A stretch of 64,000 nt of DNA from Branchiostoma floridae (lineage: Eukaryota > Chordata > Leptocardii > Amphioxiformes > Branchiostomatidae), in NCBI RefSeq assembly GCF_000003815.2, contig NC_049989.1:12795910-12859909 (forward strand), given 5' to 3'. Below are positions 43,421 to 54,331 of this stretch, in pieces. Within the stretch, counting starts at the first letter, position 1. The number at the start of each line of letters is the position of its first letter. The position numbers were made by a program, and so were the translations under genes. The notes beneath the pieces are model-generated. The model was given only the letters and a program-made list of their open reading frames with translations. It was not told the DNA's origin and ran no database searches.

Positions 43421-44485
43421 TGAAGTGCCATTTGTTGAACATTTTTGATCTAAATAAAAATTCCTACCGTGACTTTGTCAGTCAATATCTGCTTTACCCT
43501 CTCTGAGCTTTTTACGGAGATTGTTACAATACTGTGGAAACCATATAAGAAAATTTGTGTTCAGTCCGTCTGTGCAGTGCTTAAAACAAACTTTGGAAAG
43601 CCACCCCTAAACTACTTATTGTATGACCCCCAAATTTTCAGAGGATGATAATAAACATGTAAAGATAAATCATCACAACAAATTTTGTATCATCATCATA
43701 TAATGTGACGTCATTTAGCTAATTAGGGCGGCCATCTTGGATTTTTACCAATGACGTCAAGAAATCAGCATAAATTATACATTTGGAATCATGAAGTCGC
43801 GAACTTCCTTCTGACGTCAAAGGATCTAAAATCTGACTGATATATAGAATCTGCGCAGGCGCCAGCTTCGCCATAAATCACATTGTGTTGAATAATAACT
43901 TCATGACCAATGAAACATCAAATCCAGAGGATCCTTACTATTATCAAAACTTGGTCATCTACATCAGAGCCGACCAGCCAACACTCAACCGAGACGGGGG
44001 TCGATATAGCTTGCCAGACATTACTCGAGTCATGTGTCCTTAAGGTCATATATTCAGCGTAAATTTATCAACGTCACGTTAGAAGACGTTCGACGTAAGG
44101 GAATGCAAAAGTAAGCAGGCGAATTCACGTCACTGTCTCCCTGTAAAAATCATCTTATGTTTCCTTGTAGTGGATTGTCAGAGTACCCCAAAATTGGTAT
44201 GAATTTTCATCTTCCGCTCCCGACGTTTTGAAATTTCAAATTTCCAGTCCTTCAAAGCATTAACATCAGTAATTCAAAAGACAGAAAGTCTTTTGGGGCC
44301 TTGGAGGGGTAAGTTCGGAAATTATGATTTCGCTTATTTTTCCTGACATTTATGCATAGTTATGCTTCTTTTTAATCTCTAAATGTATGATTTCGCTTGG
44401 TTTGGTTGGTTTTTGATGTAAATACTTTATGGGAGGCAAAAAAATTGTATGAAGACCCAAACACATCCCTGACATCTGTCTCTAA
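43421..44485. other. Unassigned intron sequence
   Basis: No exon or named repeat. Confidence 0.35.
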
Positions 44486-45060
44486 AGCCCCCTTCACACG
44501 AGAGCAAGAATGGGCCGGATGCCGTCAGAATGAGAATTCTTTTCTATTCCCGGCAATTTGTAGTATATCTTAGAAATTATCACTGAATTCCAGCTACTTG
44601 TGCCCGTTCTTTAGGCTGGCCCGAAAGTTTTTGACATGTTAGAAACTGTCGAGGTGCATATGAAGTGGAGAAATATTGAATGGCACTCAAAGTGGATTCT
44701 TAGTGTATTCTAACTATGTATGACTCGCATTCTACAACATTCCAACATTATTCGATTCTTATCCCATTCGATGGAGAACCGAAACGGCAAGCCACTTCGA
44801 ATCTTGCCAGAATTGGGTCAGAAGAATATCTGAAATGCGGTGAGAATTTCTAGAATACACTACGAATTCAAAGGAGTAGAAAAGAATTTTCATTCTGACG
44901 GCATTTGGGCTCATTCCTCCTCGTGTAAGGGGGATTTAAGGTCCATTTGGAATTCCCACGCGAAATGACCCTGAATGTGGCACGAATTTTGCAAATACTT
45001 CATTCCGGCTGGTTCTGCTTGATTCCTGCTAATTCGCTTTCAATGTGAAGTCCCTATAAC
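44486..45060. mobile_element. Large palindromic MITE (GCCGTCAGAATG), copy 2
   Basis: Reverse-complement partner of 24,656-25,376. Left side CCCTTCACACGAGAGCAAGA, GATGCCGTCAGAATG. Right side CATTCTGACGGCATTTGGG, CTCCTCGTGTAAGGGGG. The arms mirror each other as well as the other copy. It ends with ATTCCTGCTAATTCG. Confidence 0.75.
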
Positions 45061-45244
45061 AGTCTACCGAGCAAAGAACATCCTCGCATCTGTGGATTTT
45101 TGCTGACTTAAGTGACAAACGCTATTAACGAATTCAGGGTGCTTCATCACGCGACGTCTGTGAGCTTGGGGGATTTAGGCAGCGCTCTGAGCGTCAAGGC
45201 CCATCTTACGTGGAAAGTTTCTGCATCTCATTGACGAAACTGAA
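45061..45244. other. Unassigned intron sequence
   Basis: Nothing recognised. Confidence 0.35.
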
Positions 45245-45575
45245 TGTAGGCTCAGGTAAAGGTAGTACCATAGCCATTTTGAGGGACAGTGAATCTGTAT
45301 CTAGGGCACTGTATCTAGGATACGGTATTGGGAGGCATAGCCCACCTCTTTCCTTCCACCACCCTTTACCTCCGCACCCAAATTTAGGTACACTTTGCTA
45401 CCGTCTAGATGGAGTAAGGAAAGTCGTGTAAAGTTCCTTTCCCAAAGTTATGCTTTAGCATTTCCCAAAGGCACAACACCGGCAGCATGTCTGGGGAGTC
45501 GAACACATGATCTCTAGGTTCTGGGGCGGACCAAACATCCTAACAGTCATGCCAACATGACGCCACACCATTGAC
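45245..45575 (-). mobile_element. tRNA-derived SINE, family 2, reverse
   Basis: The minus strand carries the head around AACCTAGAGATCATGTGTTC with a decayed box B. The body follows with GGGAAAGGAACTTTACACGA, TGGGTGCGGAGGTAAAGGG and GGGCTATGCCTCCC. Order and spacing match the copies at 7,715 and 60,205. Confidence 0.6.
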
Positions 45576-45825
45576 AAAATTGTTGCTATTTATTTAGTCG
45601 TGCACAAGAAAACGATAATGGTTGGCAGAACAAGACATTCATGATCGATGTCGGAAATGACCGAACATTCTCTATCAGCAAAATATAGGCCACTCTACTC
45701 TGGCCCGTAAAGGGAACACTGGCATACACGTTGGTTAACAACATTTCCTTGATTGAACACGAAGTCCTGGACCTTAATGACTTCTTGATGGTAATGCCCT
45801 TTTATGTTTTGACCTCATTACACGA

Positions 45826-46849
45826 GATACGCGCGTCGTCGTGACCGCACGCGATGGAGAGACTTTAATGGCTCTCTCGTGCCGCCGGGGTCATTAACAG
45901 TCACGAAATGTCTACTAGAGGCTTCGTCAAGCAGAGGCGACGTTCTTTTGCTTTTTAACAGTCCTCCCAGCTGATTGGCGCCGCGCCTCTGGTAGATAGC
46001 TCTGATTGGCTGCTCGTCACCCACCTAAGCACTCCTAGACCTGGTAAATAGTTCTGATTGGCTGCTCGCCACAAACTTAATCCGTCGTCATGGATTCGAT
46101 TGGTTAACTGCTCCCTCTACTCTATCAATCGATTGGCGCATCTTAAGTCAAATTCAGAGATTCGATTTGTTATCTATAGAATCTTATCTGCTACTTGTAC
46201 GCTATCAGCAGATTGGCACAACAACTCTGGTAGATAGATCTGATTGGCCTCTAGTCACATACCTTAGTCGTATCTAGGGATTTGATTGGTTAACTGCTCC
46301 TTGTAAGCTATCAACTTCTTGATGGTAATGCCCTTTGGTGGATAGTTCTGATTCACACAAGATACGCGCGTCGTCGTGACCGCACGCGATGGAGAGACTT
46401 TAATGGCTCTCTCGTGCCGCCGGGGTCATTAACAGTCACGAAATGTCTACTAGAGGCTTCGTCAAGCAGAGGCGACGTTCTTTTGCTTTTTAACAGTCCT
46501 CCCAGCTGATTGGCGCCGCGCCTCTGGTAGATAGCTCTGATTGGCTGCTCGTCACCCACCTAAGCACTCCTAGACCTGGTAAATAGTTCTGATTGGCTGC
46601 TCGCCACAAACTTAATCCGTCGTCATGGATTCGATTGGTTAACTGCTCCCTCTACTCTATCAATCGATTGGCGCATCTTAAGTCAAATTCAGAGATTCGA
46701 TTTGTTATCTATAGAATCTTATCTGCTACTTGTACGCTATCAGCAGATTGGCACAACAACTCTGGTAGATAGATCTGATTGGCCTCTAGTCACATACCTT
46801 AGTCGTATCTAGGGATTTGATTGGTTAACTGCTCCTTGTAAGCTATCAA
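45826..46849 (+). repeat. Exact 489-bp tandem duplication, 535-bp period
   Basis: 45,826-46,314 and 46,361-46,849 are identical as far as I can read. Between them lie 22 bp (CTTCTTGATGGTAATGCCC and TTT) that repeat the text at 45,781-45,802, then 24 bp (GGTGGATAGTTCTGATTCAC, ACAA) that recur after copy 2. Each unit contains about eight GATTGG words spaced 30-80 bp apart. A 68-codon minus-strand frame is duplicated too and has no domain. Confidence 0.9.
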
Positions 46850-47267
46850 TCAAATGACGCAACTCTCCTGGTGGATAGTTCTGATTCACACAAATAATTC
46901 ACAGAAAAATAAATCATTTCAGTTAGCGAGTAAGATCACTCTAAGTACACTTTCCTCGTCGTATTAGGGAAGATTCTAACTCATTGAGGTCGTCAAATGT
47001 ATTTGATTGTATGCACGGAATCGTATTACCATCTGAAACGATTTGAGTAGGGTGAACTGACGTGCCTGTGCTCTAAACCTCATCTAACATGCCCCCTCCC
47101 TGCTTACCTCACCAACCAGAAACTTTTTAAGGATAAAATATCCTGTATTAGTAGCTGATATATCAATCTTTGCTGGTGATTAACATTGTCAATTATTAGC
47201 TTATATTCCAACATATAGGAAAAGTCGACAAAAATACTCGCCGTATATACTTCAGCCTTCCTCAAGT
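46850..47267. other. Unassigned intron sequence
   Basis: Nothing recognised. Confidence 0.35.
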
Positions 47268-47640
47268 ACGCATGATCAGCCAGTGAGGACCTTGCGATCA
47301 GTTGATGTAACGGGTCATAGGTGCCAGGAAGTCTGTATCACCCTTCCATCTCTATTGAGTGATGATTGATGATGATACCTTCTCATTACGAATGACCAGC
47401 CAGTGAATACCTTACGATCACGTGATGTAACGGGTCATAAGTGCCAGGAAGTCTTTACCGCCCTCCATCTCTGTTGACTGGTGATGATGATACCTTATGT
47501 AACTATTTCTTACCTTTTTCTCATTACGCATGACCAGCCATCGAATACCTTACGATCCCGTGATGTAACGGGTCATAAGTGCCAGGAAGTGTGTACCGCC
47601 CTCCATCTCTCCTTACTGCTTGTTTGATGATGATACCTTC
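47268..47640 (+). repeat. Three-copy tandem repeat running into the exon-2 acceptor
   Basis: Three units begin near 47,268, 47,394 and 47,523 with (C/G)TACGCATGACCAGCCA and continue ACGGGTCATAAGTGCCAGG and CCATCTCT-TTGA. Units end GATGATACCTTCTGTA and TTTCTTACC. The tail of the last unit leads directly into the splice acceptor at 47,683. Confidence 0.85.
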
Positions 47641-47683
47641 TGTACTGATTTCTTACCATTTTCTCTCTCTTTGTCACCCACAG

Positions 47684-47725
47684 CCAACGCTCAGCATGGA
47701 GGGTGGGGCTACTCTTCTGACAACG
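47684..47725 (+). CDS. Carbonic anhydrase, exon 2 (42-nt microexon)
   Basis: The acceptor TCTCTCTTTGTCACCCACAG and donor ACG|GTAAGCTAAT frame exactly 42 nt in phase 1 at both ends. With the G from exon 1 it reads A-N-A-Q-H-G-G-W-G-Y-S-S-D-N and one base of the next codon. Trp-Gly-Tyr-Ser followed by Asp-Asn (Gly) matches the very conserved N-terminal WGY(S/G)xxNG segment of alpha-carbonic anhydrases. An intron just after this segment also fits the gene structure known for the family. Exon 1 plus exon 2 together give a signal peptide cleaved just before Gln. The catalytic domain must lie downstream. Alternative reading: an unrelated secreted protein with a chance WGYS, which I think less likely. 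Confidence 0.65.
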
Positions 47726-48240
47726 GTAAGCTAATCTTTCTACACTACTTTATAACCTAGAATCTTTGCGTATATGTTTCTTTGTGGAGGAGGGGGTGTA
47801 CTACTTTACATATACATGTTTTTTATCATTCCATACGATGGTTTCGCTGCTATCTTTCATTAGTGATGTGTATGTATGAGACCGTGCTAATGCAAACTAT
47901 GAGGTTGGCATCTATAAAGAATTCATATGTGATACTCTGACAATTCCTTCATTTGAACGTTTGCTTAATAGAGCTATCTGTTTTGAATAACAAGGAAATA
48001 CCACGGTGGCATTGAGATCCATAAGGTTTCTGCACTGCCGTAAAAGGCATGTTTTCTAGCGTACGGCTTTATTGTATGTCAGTTAACAAAACCCTGCGCG
48101 CAAAAGAATTCAACACACGTATTGGGAACAACAGTGGTTGCCCGTTGTGCTTCGACGTTGAAAAGATCTGTGTGTATTGTGCTGCAGTATCCGCTATGGA
48201 AAAGGAAGTGCGTTGATCATGAGTTCAACGGGAGCTGGGG

Positions 48241-48540
48241 GGAGAAAGGGAAAATGAGAGGGGGAGAAAGAAAGAGAAAGAGAAAGAGAGAGGGAGGTAG
48301 AGAGAGGGAAGGGAGAGTGGGGAAAGGAGATAGAGAGAAAGAGATAGAGAAAGGGGATAGAGAGAGGAAAGGGAGAGAGGGGGATAGGGGAGGGAAAGAG
48401 ACGGGGAGGAAAGGAGAAGGAGGGAGAGTGATTCAGAGAGAAGTAGAGACAGGTGAGAAAGAGGGAGAGAGAAAGAGAGAGACAGGGATAGAGGTTGAAG
48501 AGCGAGAGAGCGATGGTGAGTAGAGAGAGGGAGACATTTC
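48241..48540 (+). repeat. 300-bp purine tract (GGGAGA/GAAAGA)
   Basis: Almost pure A and G on the plus strand, about 300 bp. The Arg/Glu/Gly-rich and Ser/Leu-rich frames across it are artefacts. Confidence 0.95.
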
Positions 48541-49147
48541 AAAGACACCATTAAAGAGCACGCGTACTGCTCTTAAACCATTTGATAGACTGTATATACG
48601 GGCCTGGGTTTACCTATACTAATGGAACCCCTGTAGTGTCCATCTGTCGTGTCATAATGCTGCTCCTAATACCATAAGCTCAAGATTCACTACATCAGAA
48701 ACTACATGGAGAGATCACAGTGGGTGTGTGGGAACATCTCGATATATTAATCATATTGACTGTTTCTTGACTACTCGTTTTAGTATTGCATTGTGTTTCA
48801 GGGTATTTTCAGATTAAGATTAATAAGGACTAGGTCTTGTCAAACTTAAAGTGGCGTAATAACTAGTGCTTAATCTCATCAGCATGCGTTTGAAATATCA
48901 CCAAAAGTTCAATAAAACATGATATGGTGAATACAATAAATGTTTAAATTAGTGTCACTTCCAATGCATCAAAATAAGTTACAATTACTGCCGTCATCTA
49001 CATCAAATAAAATTTTCGATTAATGTAAATTCTTGGTCATTACAAAGAAACAATACTATAAACGTACGGGCTATGGCTATTAATCTATTTTTGTCCATAT
49101 CAATTCTACATAAAGGAATGTAAGGCAATAACAATAAGGATGCCTTT
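48541..49147. other. Unassigned intron sequence
   Basis: AT-rich, nothing recognised. Confidence 0.35.
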
Positions 49148-49414
49148 ATGACACGATCACATATAATCACTCGTTGTCTATGTACGATGGCCCATAGCGC
49201 ATTTACGTTGACCCCAAACTGTCGCCTATGTCATAAAGTCGTCAAAGCGAATCATTTCCTAATAATGTGCCTCCGAAGGGACATCCTTAAAGTCTGCACG
49301 CAATATTACCACAGACATGCCAATAACGTTATTGCCAAACGGTATAAAGGATGGCCCCTAAAGATGTACACTTGCAACCAATCACAAGCTTCAGATCTCG
49401 CTGATCGATTTTAA
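49148..49414 (+). pseudogene. Possible LINE C-terminal zinc-knuckle fragment
   Basis: The frame includes TLTPNCRLCHKVVKANHFLIMC, that is C-X2-C, H, C with an NHFLxxC phrase, resembling the Cys/His tail after LINE reverse transcriptases. It is short, isolated and has no upstream domain. Confidence 0.3.
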
Positions 49415-49812
49415 ACTTAACGGTCCTTTATGCAGTTCTCGTCCCCAGAGTAGAGAGGCTTGTTCTCGTCCCCAGAGCAAAGACGCTTGTGTAACCAGGA
49501 CAAAGAGAGATGTTCTACACGGAATCTTGCACAGATCAAGCATTCGTAAAGGATTCATACAAATTCTTTCATGAAAAAAGAACACCTTTACAAAATAAAT
49601 GTGACAGTATACGCAGTATCACCACAGACAAGTCAATAACGTTATAACGTTATTGCCAAACGGCAAAAAGGATGATCCCTAAAGGGTTACACTTGCAACC
49701 AATCATAATTTTCAGATTCCGCTGATCGATTTTAAACTTAACGGTCGTTTGTGCAGTTCTCGTCCCCAGAGAAAATTCGTTTTTGTAACCATGACAAAGA
49801 AAGATGCACGGC
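49308..49812 (+). repeat. 310-bp tandem duplication
   Basis: Two copies start near 49,308 and 49,618. Both read CAATAACGTTATTGCCAAACGG, ACACTTGCAACCAATCA, CTGATCGATTTTAAACTTAA and CAGTTCTCGTCCCCAGAG. Copy 1 has an extra internal repeat of TTCTCGTCCCCAGAG. Confidence 0.8.
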
Positions 49813-50393
49813 ACTAAATTTTTAAGTACACCTAAAGGCGCGGCTACTTACGTAAATGCATAATTTCATGAAAACACATTTACGCACGCTTTAAGGAGTG
49901 TTTAAAGACTGTAATATAGTTTTTTGTTGGAACAGAACACCTGGAGTCCCGGGTTGAAGAATGTACCCTGTGATAATCGATGCCATCTGTCTCATTGTTC
50001 TGCGCACTTAGAGTCTGACAATGTGTTAACAAGGTCGGCCGTTAAGAGTACCACGGGACCTGGCACTGATGACCTTACTGTCTGATGGCACAACAGGCAA
50101 TAATGAGGACAGAAAGACAGGATCAGTGAAATAATCAGGCAATTTACAATGCCAAGGACGCCGCTTGGTACTTTTTGATTCTGCGATGGGTCGAAGCGAA
50201 GTGTTTAAAGTTGGTATGACAGAAGTACCACTGTATCATTTGCTTGTAAGGTGTATACTAACCAGCATCTAAGACATGCTCTTCTCCCATGTTTTTTCCT
50301 TATCAAAATTGAGCCGAACAATGTCAAAGGTGACATTTCACATTTTTTTGCCTACGGACGATTGCATCGTCATTACCTACCATGTCCACAAAC
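49813..50393. other. Unassigned intron sequence
   Basis: Nothing recognised. A TTTACGCACGCTTTAAGG phrase recurs at 55,972. Confidence 0.35.
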
Positions 50394-50605
50394 ATGTCCC
50401 TGTAGCTCAACTGGTAGCAGCCTCACAGTTGTGCGACTGGTTTCAATTAGTTGGTAACTGGAAGACTAGGGCATCTCGGTTGGGGCCGCTTTGTATTTTG
50501 GAAGGGACGTAAGATGTGTCTCGAGCACGTTAAAGGGGAAGGGAAGGCAACACCTCCCTGTACAAGACATACCCTGCTACTGAAGCAGCAAAGAATCTTG
50601 CTGCC
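50394..50605 (+). mobile_element. tRNA-derived SINE, family 1, lacking box B
   Basis: Head ATGTCCCTGTAGCTCAACTG, then a jump from AACTGGAAGACTAGG to GCATCTCGGTTGGGGCCGC, so the box B seen at 17,701 is deleted. Body GTGTCTCGAGCACGTTAAAG and end CTGAAGCAGCAAAGAATCTT are typical. Confidence 0.75.
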
Positions 50606-52529
50606 CTATGTGGCGCTAGACACTATAAAGGTTTTTAAAGAACCACCGAACCATATCCATCCATTGTACACATATGTTCACTATAGGGTACTGCGAAGTA
50701 CCTAGAATTGGCGTCAGTACAAATCCTGTAATACCAGAGTAGCTCTCCCAATTCCAGACGGCAAATCTTCTTATCACTTCCTCGTAATAAAAACACATAG
50801 AAGGATCTAAGATTCACCGCCAATATTAGAATGCCTTTCCCGTCCAATTTTCATGTCTTTGGGGGTATAAATAGAACCTCTCTTCCGGCAAGGCTATAAA
50901 GTAGCGTTGAAAGTATTGATTTTTTTCCTGTATAATGGAAGAAAAGCCCACTTTATTGAACTCTCGGCGTTATCTAAGAAATGTATCTCGTAATGTATGT
51001 GAAAGATTCAGCCGGATGGGCCCCGAGGTGGCAATCTCAGGGATCAATTCAAAAGTTTAGCAAATAACTGATAGAAATCGAACATATTATACAAAAGAAT
51101 AGATACGAGGACTACCTTGTGTAAATTTGTGGCATATAGCCAAAATGAGAGACGTTTGACAGAACACTTGTTGGAGAAACTGAGTTGCTGGTTTTGTGAT
51201 TTTTTTCTTCAAACAAACATAAATAAACAACTAGTAAGGCAACAATTTCGACAAAATGCAGAATCTATCGACTGTAGCATTTTGCCAAGCTACTCGCACA
51301 CAATAATCTACCATTAGGCTCTACGTACAGTATTGTGTATTGTACAAAAACTGTTCGTATCCATGATATACAGATAATATGCTAATTTTTAATGTTAAAG
51401 AGATACAATTAATAGGCTAACGCTGTTCTAATTGGTCGCAGCAGTTCTTGTCTAAATGTAATTTTGTTGGTTTATGAGAACCCTAGCCTGACAGAAGAAA
51501 AGGACTTAAATGAAGACACCAGAAAAAGCAATATGTATCACCCCATAGGGGAAGACAGAACTTATACAGTAAAATTAAACGTAGAACCTCTTTCACTTAC
51601 AACTCTATAACTAAATCTGTGTAGCGGACACATTTCCGCATGAGAGGCCTTCAAGTCTGCTATAGAATGATGGATGGAAATTTAAATCACCAGAGAAAGT
51701 GGACCAATACATCCTTATAATGACAGAATCATGTACAGATGCGCAGTTGTACAGGTCTATCCGTTATATAATCACTATTCAGTATTCAGCACCAAGGAAA
51801 GGGTGTCACGCGTCGGCTGGAAGGCGCCTGTAGGGCAGACATCGAAGTTAGGGCTGTCCATAGGAAAACATGTTAAAATATACTGAATGAAGGCTTAGAA
51901 AAAGTACTAACCCATATTTCAATCATGAAAATTCTTCTTCACCAGGATGTCACTCGGGTCTAGTCTATAGCCATTCAAAGGAAACAGGGGGTTGTTCGGC
52001 TCATTCTCCGAGAAAAGCTCTGTCTTTTTAAAGAAACCTCACCCTTGACCCCGGTCCCCTCCTGATACAACCGGTAGCACCCTACAACTAAAACCTGTCC
52101 TTACACCAACTAAACTGCTGAACTGAACAAGTTTTGACCAAAACAGGAAAGCTTAGACCCTACCTGTCCCTTCTAACTCAAAAAGTCTCCAGATTGGGCA
52201 AAAATGTTCAACGAAAAGGAGGATTTTTTAAGGATTTTAAGTCACACCCAATTCCCACTTTTTGCCCTCTACCGCGCAACGCAACTCAGACGTCAGCCCT
52301 GTAACGGAAACGGCGAATTACTGCTCTTCAAAGTAAAAGTAATATAAAAAAGACGAAAGACTACGATGCCATGTGAGCTATACAAGGAGCGGTAGTAATT
52401 CTATGTGAAATGCTTGTCAACGTACCCACACGAAGGTATTTCTAAACGATCTAACTAAATCTGACCCACATAAACATTTCGATAAATCTTGACAAATCTT
52501 TGTCTTTGAAGATTAAGGTCTGTTTCTTT
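50606..52529. other. Unassigned intron sequence
   Basis: No exon with family resemblance, no named repeat. Short frames on the minus strand near 50,620-50,850 have no domain. Confidence 0.35.
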
Positions 52530-53352
52530 AACTCTAATTTCTTAATGTGCTTACTTACTTGGGCCTACTGCCCATCCTTGGGCATAGGCCACGAACTAGC
52601 TGCTTCCACCTCCGGCGGTCCTGGGCTATTTCTTCCAGCTGACCCCATGTGTAGCCAGACTCCCTCACGTCCGCCTCCAGGCTTCGCCTCCAGGTGTTTC
52701 TTGGTCTTCCCCTCTTGCGCTTTCCTGTGGGGTTCCATGTGAAGGCTTCCCTCACTGTGCTTGAGGCTGGCTTGCGCAGGGTGTGACCCACCCAGGTCCA
52801 CCGCTTACGTAGTATTTCTACCCCTACTGGTACCTGTCCGGTGCGTTGCCATAGTTCTTCATTACGGATGGTATTTGGCCAATAGATTTTCAATATCTTC
52901 CGTAAGCAGGTGTTGATGAATGTTTGTACTTTCTTTGTTATGCCGACTGTTGTTCTCCATGTCTCAGCACCATACAGTAGAACAGGTTTTACCATGGTAT
53001 TGAACATCCGGATCTTGGTATCGATGTTCAGATCTGAACATCTCCAGACTTTATCCAGTTGTTTGAATGCTGTTCTTGCCTTTCCAACCCGTGCCTTTAC
53101 GTCTGCCTCTGTCCCACCCTGTTTATCCAGGACGCTTCCGAGGTACGTGAAGTTGTCCACTTCCTCTAGAGGTTCTCCAGCCAGGGTTATGGGGCTATTG
53201 CAGTAGGTATTGACCTTGAGGATCTTAGTTTTTCCGCTATGGATCTTGAGGCCTAGGGTAGCTGAGCATTTGTCTATGGAGTTGGTCTTCTCTTGCATCT
53301 GCTGCTGTGCATGGGAGAGGAGGGCCAAGTCATCTGCGAAATCCAGATGTGC
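52530..53352 (-). pseudogene. LINE reverse transcriptase, 3' half, uninterrupted
   Basis: An open minus-strand frame of about 265 codons starts at the LDFADDLALL motif (53,345), where FADD is the catalytic aspartate pair of the reverse transcriptase palm. It continues with GLKIHSGKTKI, VDNFTYLGS, the thumb phrase KPVLLYGAETW, the linker LRKRWTWVGHTLRK, and the basic C-terminus RKRGRPRNTWRRSLEADV and WKQLVRGLCPRMG, then a stop. A TGA lies four codons before the motif and nothing of the endonuclease or fingers remains, so it is 5'-truncated. The intact frame suggests recent insertion. Clade (RTE or CR1-like) not decided. It is antisense to the host gene. Confidence 0.85.
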
Positions 53353-54108
53353 CCCTCATTCTTAATGTGCCCCTTGACATTTTTTCTCCCTTCTTTTCTT
53401 TTCCCCGTAACTGCCTGTTTTCCTTCCCGTTTCTTTATATATCTATTTGTTAAGGTTCTCCAACGTATACAGTAGAAAGTACGGTGTTTTTTGTTAGAAG
53501 ATACCGTTTTAAGGTATTGTCGCCATAACAAAATTCGAACCTCTTTCTTCATCTTTGTAGCCACTTTTCGTCCGATGTCTCATTTGTCATAAGACTTGTG
53601 ATGTCAGCAGTACAGTTGGACGATTTGGCCAATTTTATGGCAGGCGGTTGAGTGACAAGTCTTGCCCTCGGGGCGGCCTACAAATCTCCAGAGTGTCGTT
53701 AAACCTCAATTATGTTCTGTCATATTGAACTGATTTCCTGCTAAAATTGTCATTTATTTAGGTGCAATCCACGTAGTGCTTCGTCTTACCAGCATAATGA
53801 CGTGCATTTACAAGCGTGTCAATACTGTAAACCTAGACCTAAGTAAGTAGAGTCAAAGGCCATACCAAGAAAACTTCATGGAGGACATTAGTGCGTTCAC
53901 TAATCTTTGACTTATGTTGAAATATGGAGATTTCTTTTCCCTATTGAAATTATGAACATGACGAGAAATTACCAAAGTAGGGAAATATGTCATGTGGTAG
54001 CCTTGATTGTACTTGGTATTGATTATTATAACGGATACATATACAGCAAAAGACTCTAAAACATGCATGTGATCTTAACTTGAAAGTTTATCTGTGTTGG
54101 TAGAAGTC
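53353..54108. other. Unassigned intron sequence
   Basis: Nothing recognised. Confidence 0.35.
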
Positions 54109-54331
54109 ATTCTTGAAATAGTTGAACTATAATTTCCAACACAAAAATTGGACTCACCCAAATATATACTTCCTGCCACCTATGATCCACTGCTCACTGA
54201 GTCACGTGTTCTATCTGCATAACGTGACGTCATGACAGGAGTGGATTGTTCATTCCTTGACGAAGACTGATCGAAAATTTGGGTGAGTCCAATTTTTGTG
54301 TTGAAAATTACAGTTCAACTATTTCAAGAAT
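54109..54331. mobile_element. MITE with 54-bp inverted ends
   Basis: Left end ATTCTTGAAATAGTTGAACT, then ACACAAAAATTGGACTCACC. The right end mirrors it with three or four mismatches. The 223-bp unit has a unique centre of about 115 bp that includes CACGTG and TGACGTCA. Confidence 0.85.

Larger units (their letters stand above)
32080..47683 (+). other. Intron 1 of the carbonic anhydrase gene (15.6 kb)
   Basis: From donor GGTAAGTACT to acceptor TTTGTCACCCACAG. The intron holds LINE tails, MITEs, a 128-bp tandem duplication, an assembly gap and an exact 489-bp duplication listed separately. No other gene in either strand is convincing inside it. Confidence 0.55.

Noticed and set aside
45818-46559. 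Two identical 68-codon minus-strand frames
   Set aside because: They are identical only because the DNA is an exact recent duplication. No motif or conserved start context.
48122-48551. Arg/Glu-rich 133-codon frame
   Set aside because: It lies on a purine simple-sequence tract.
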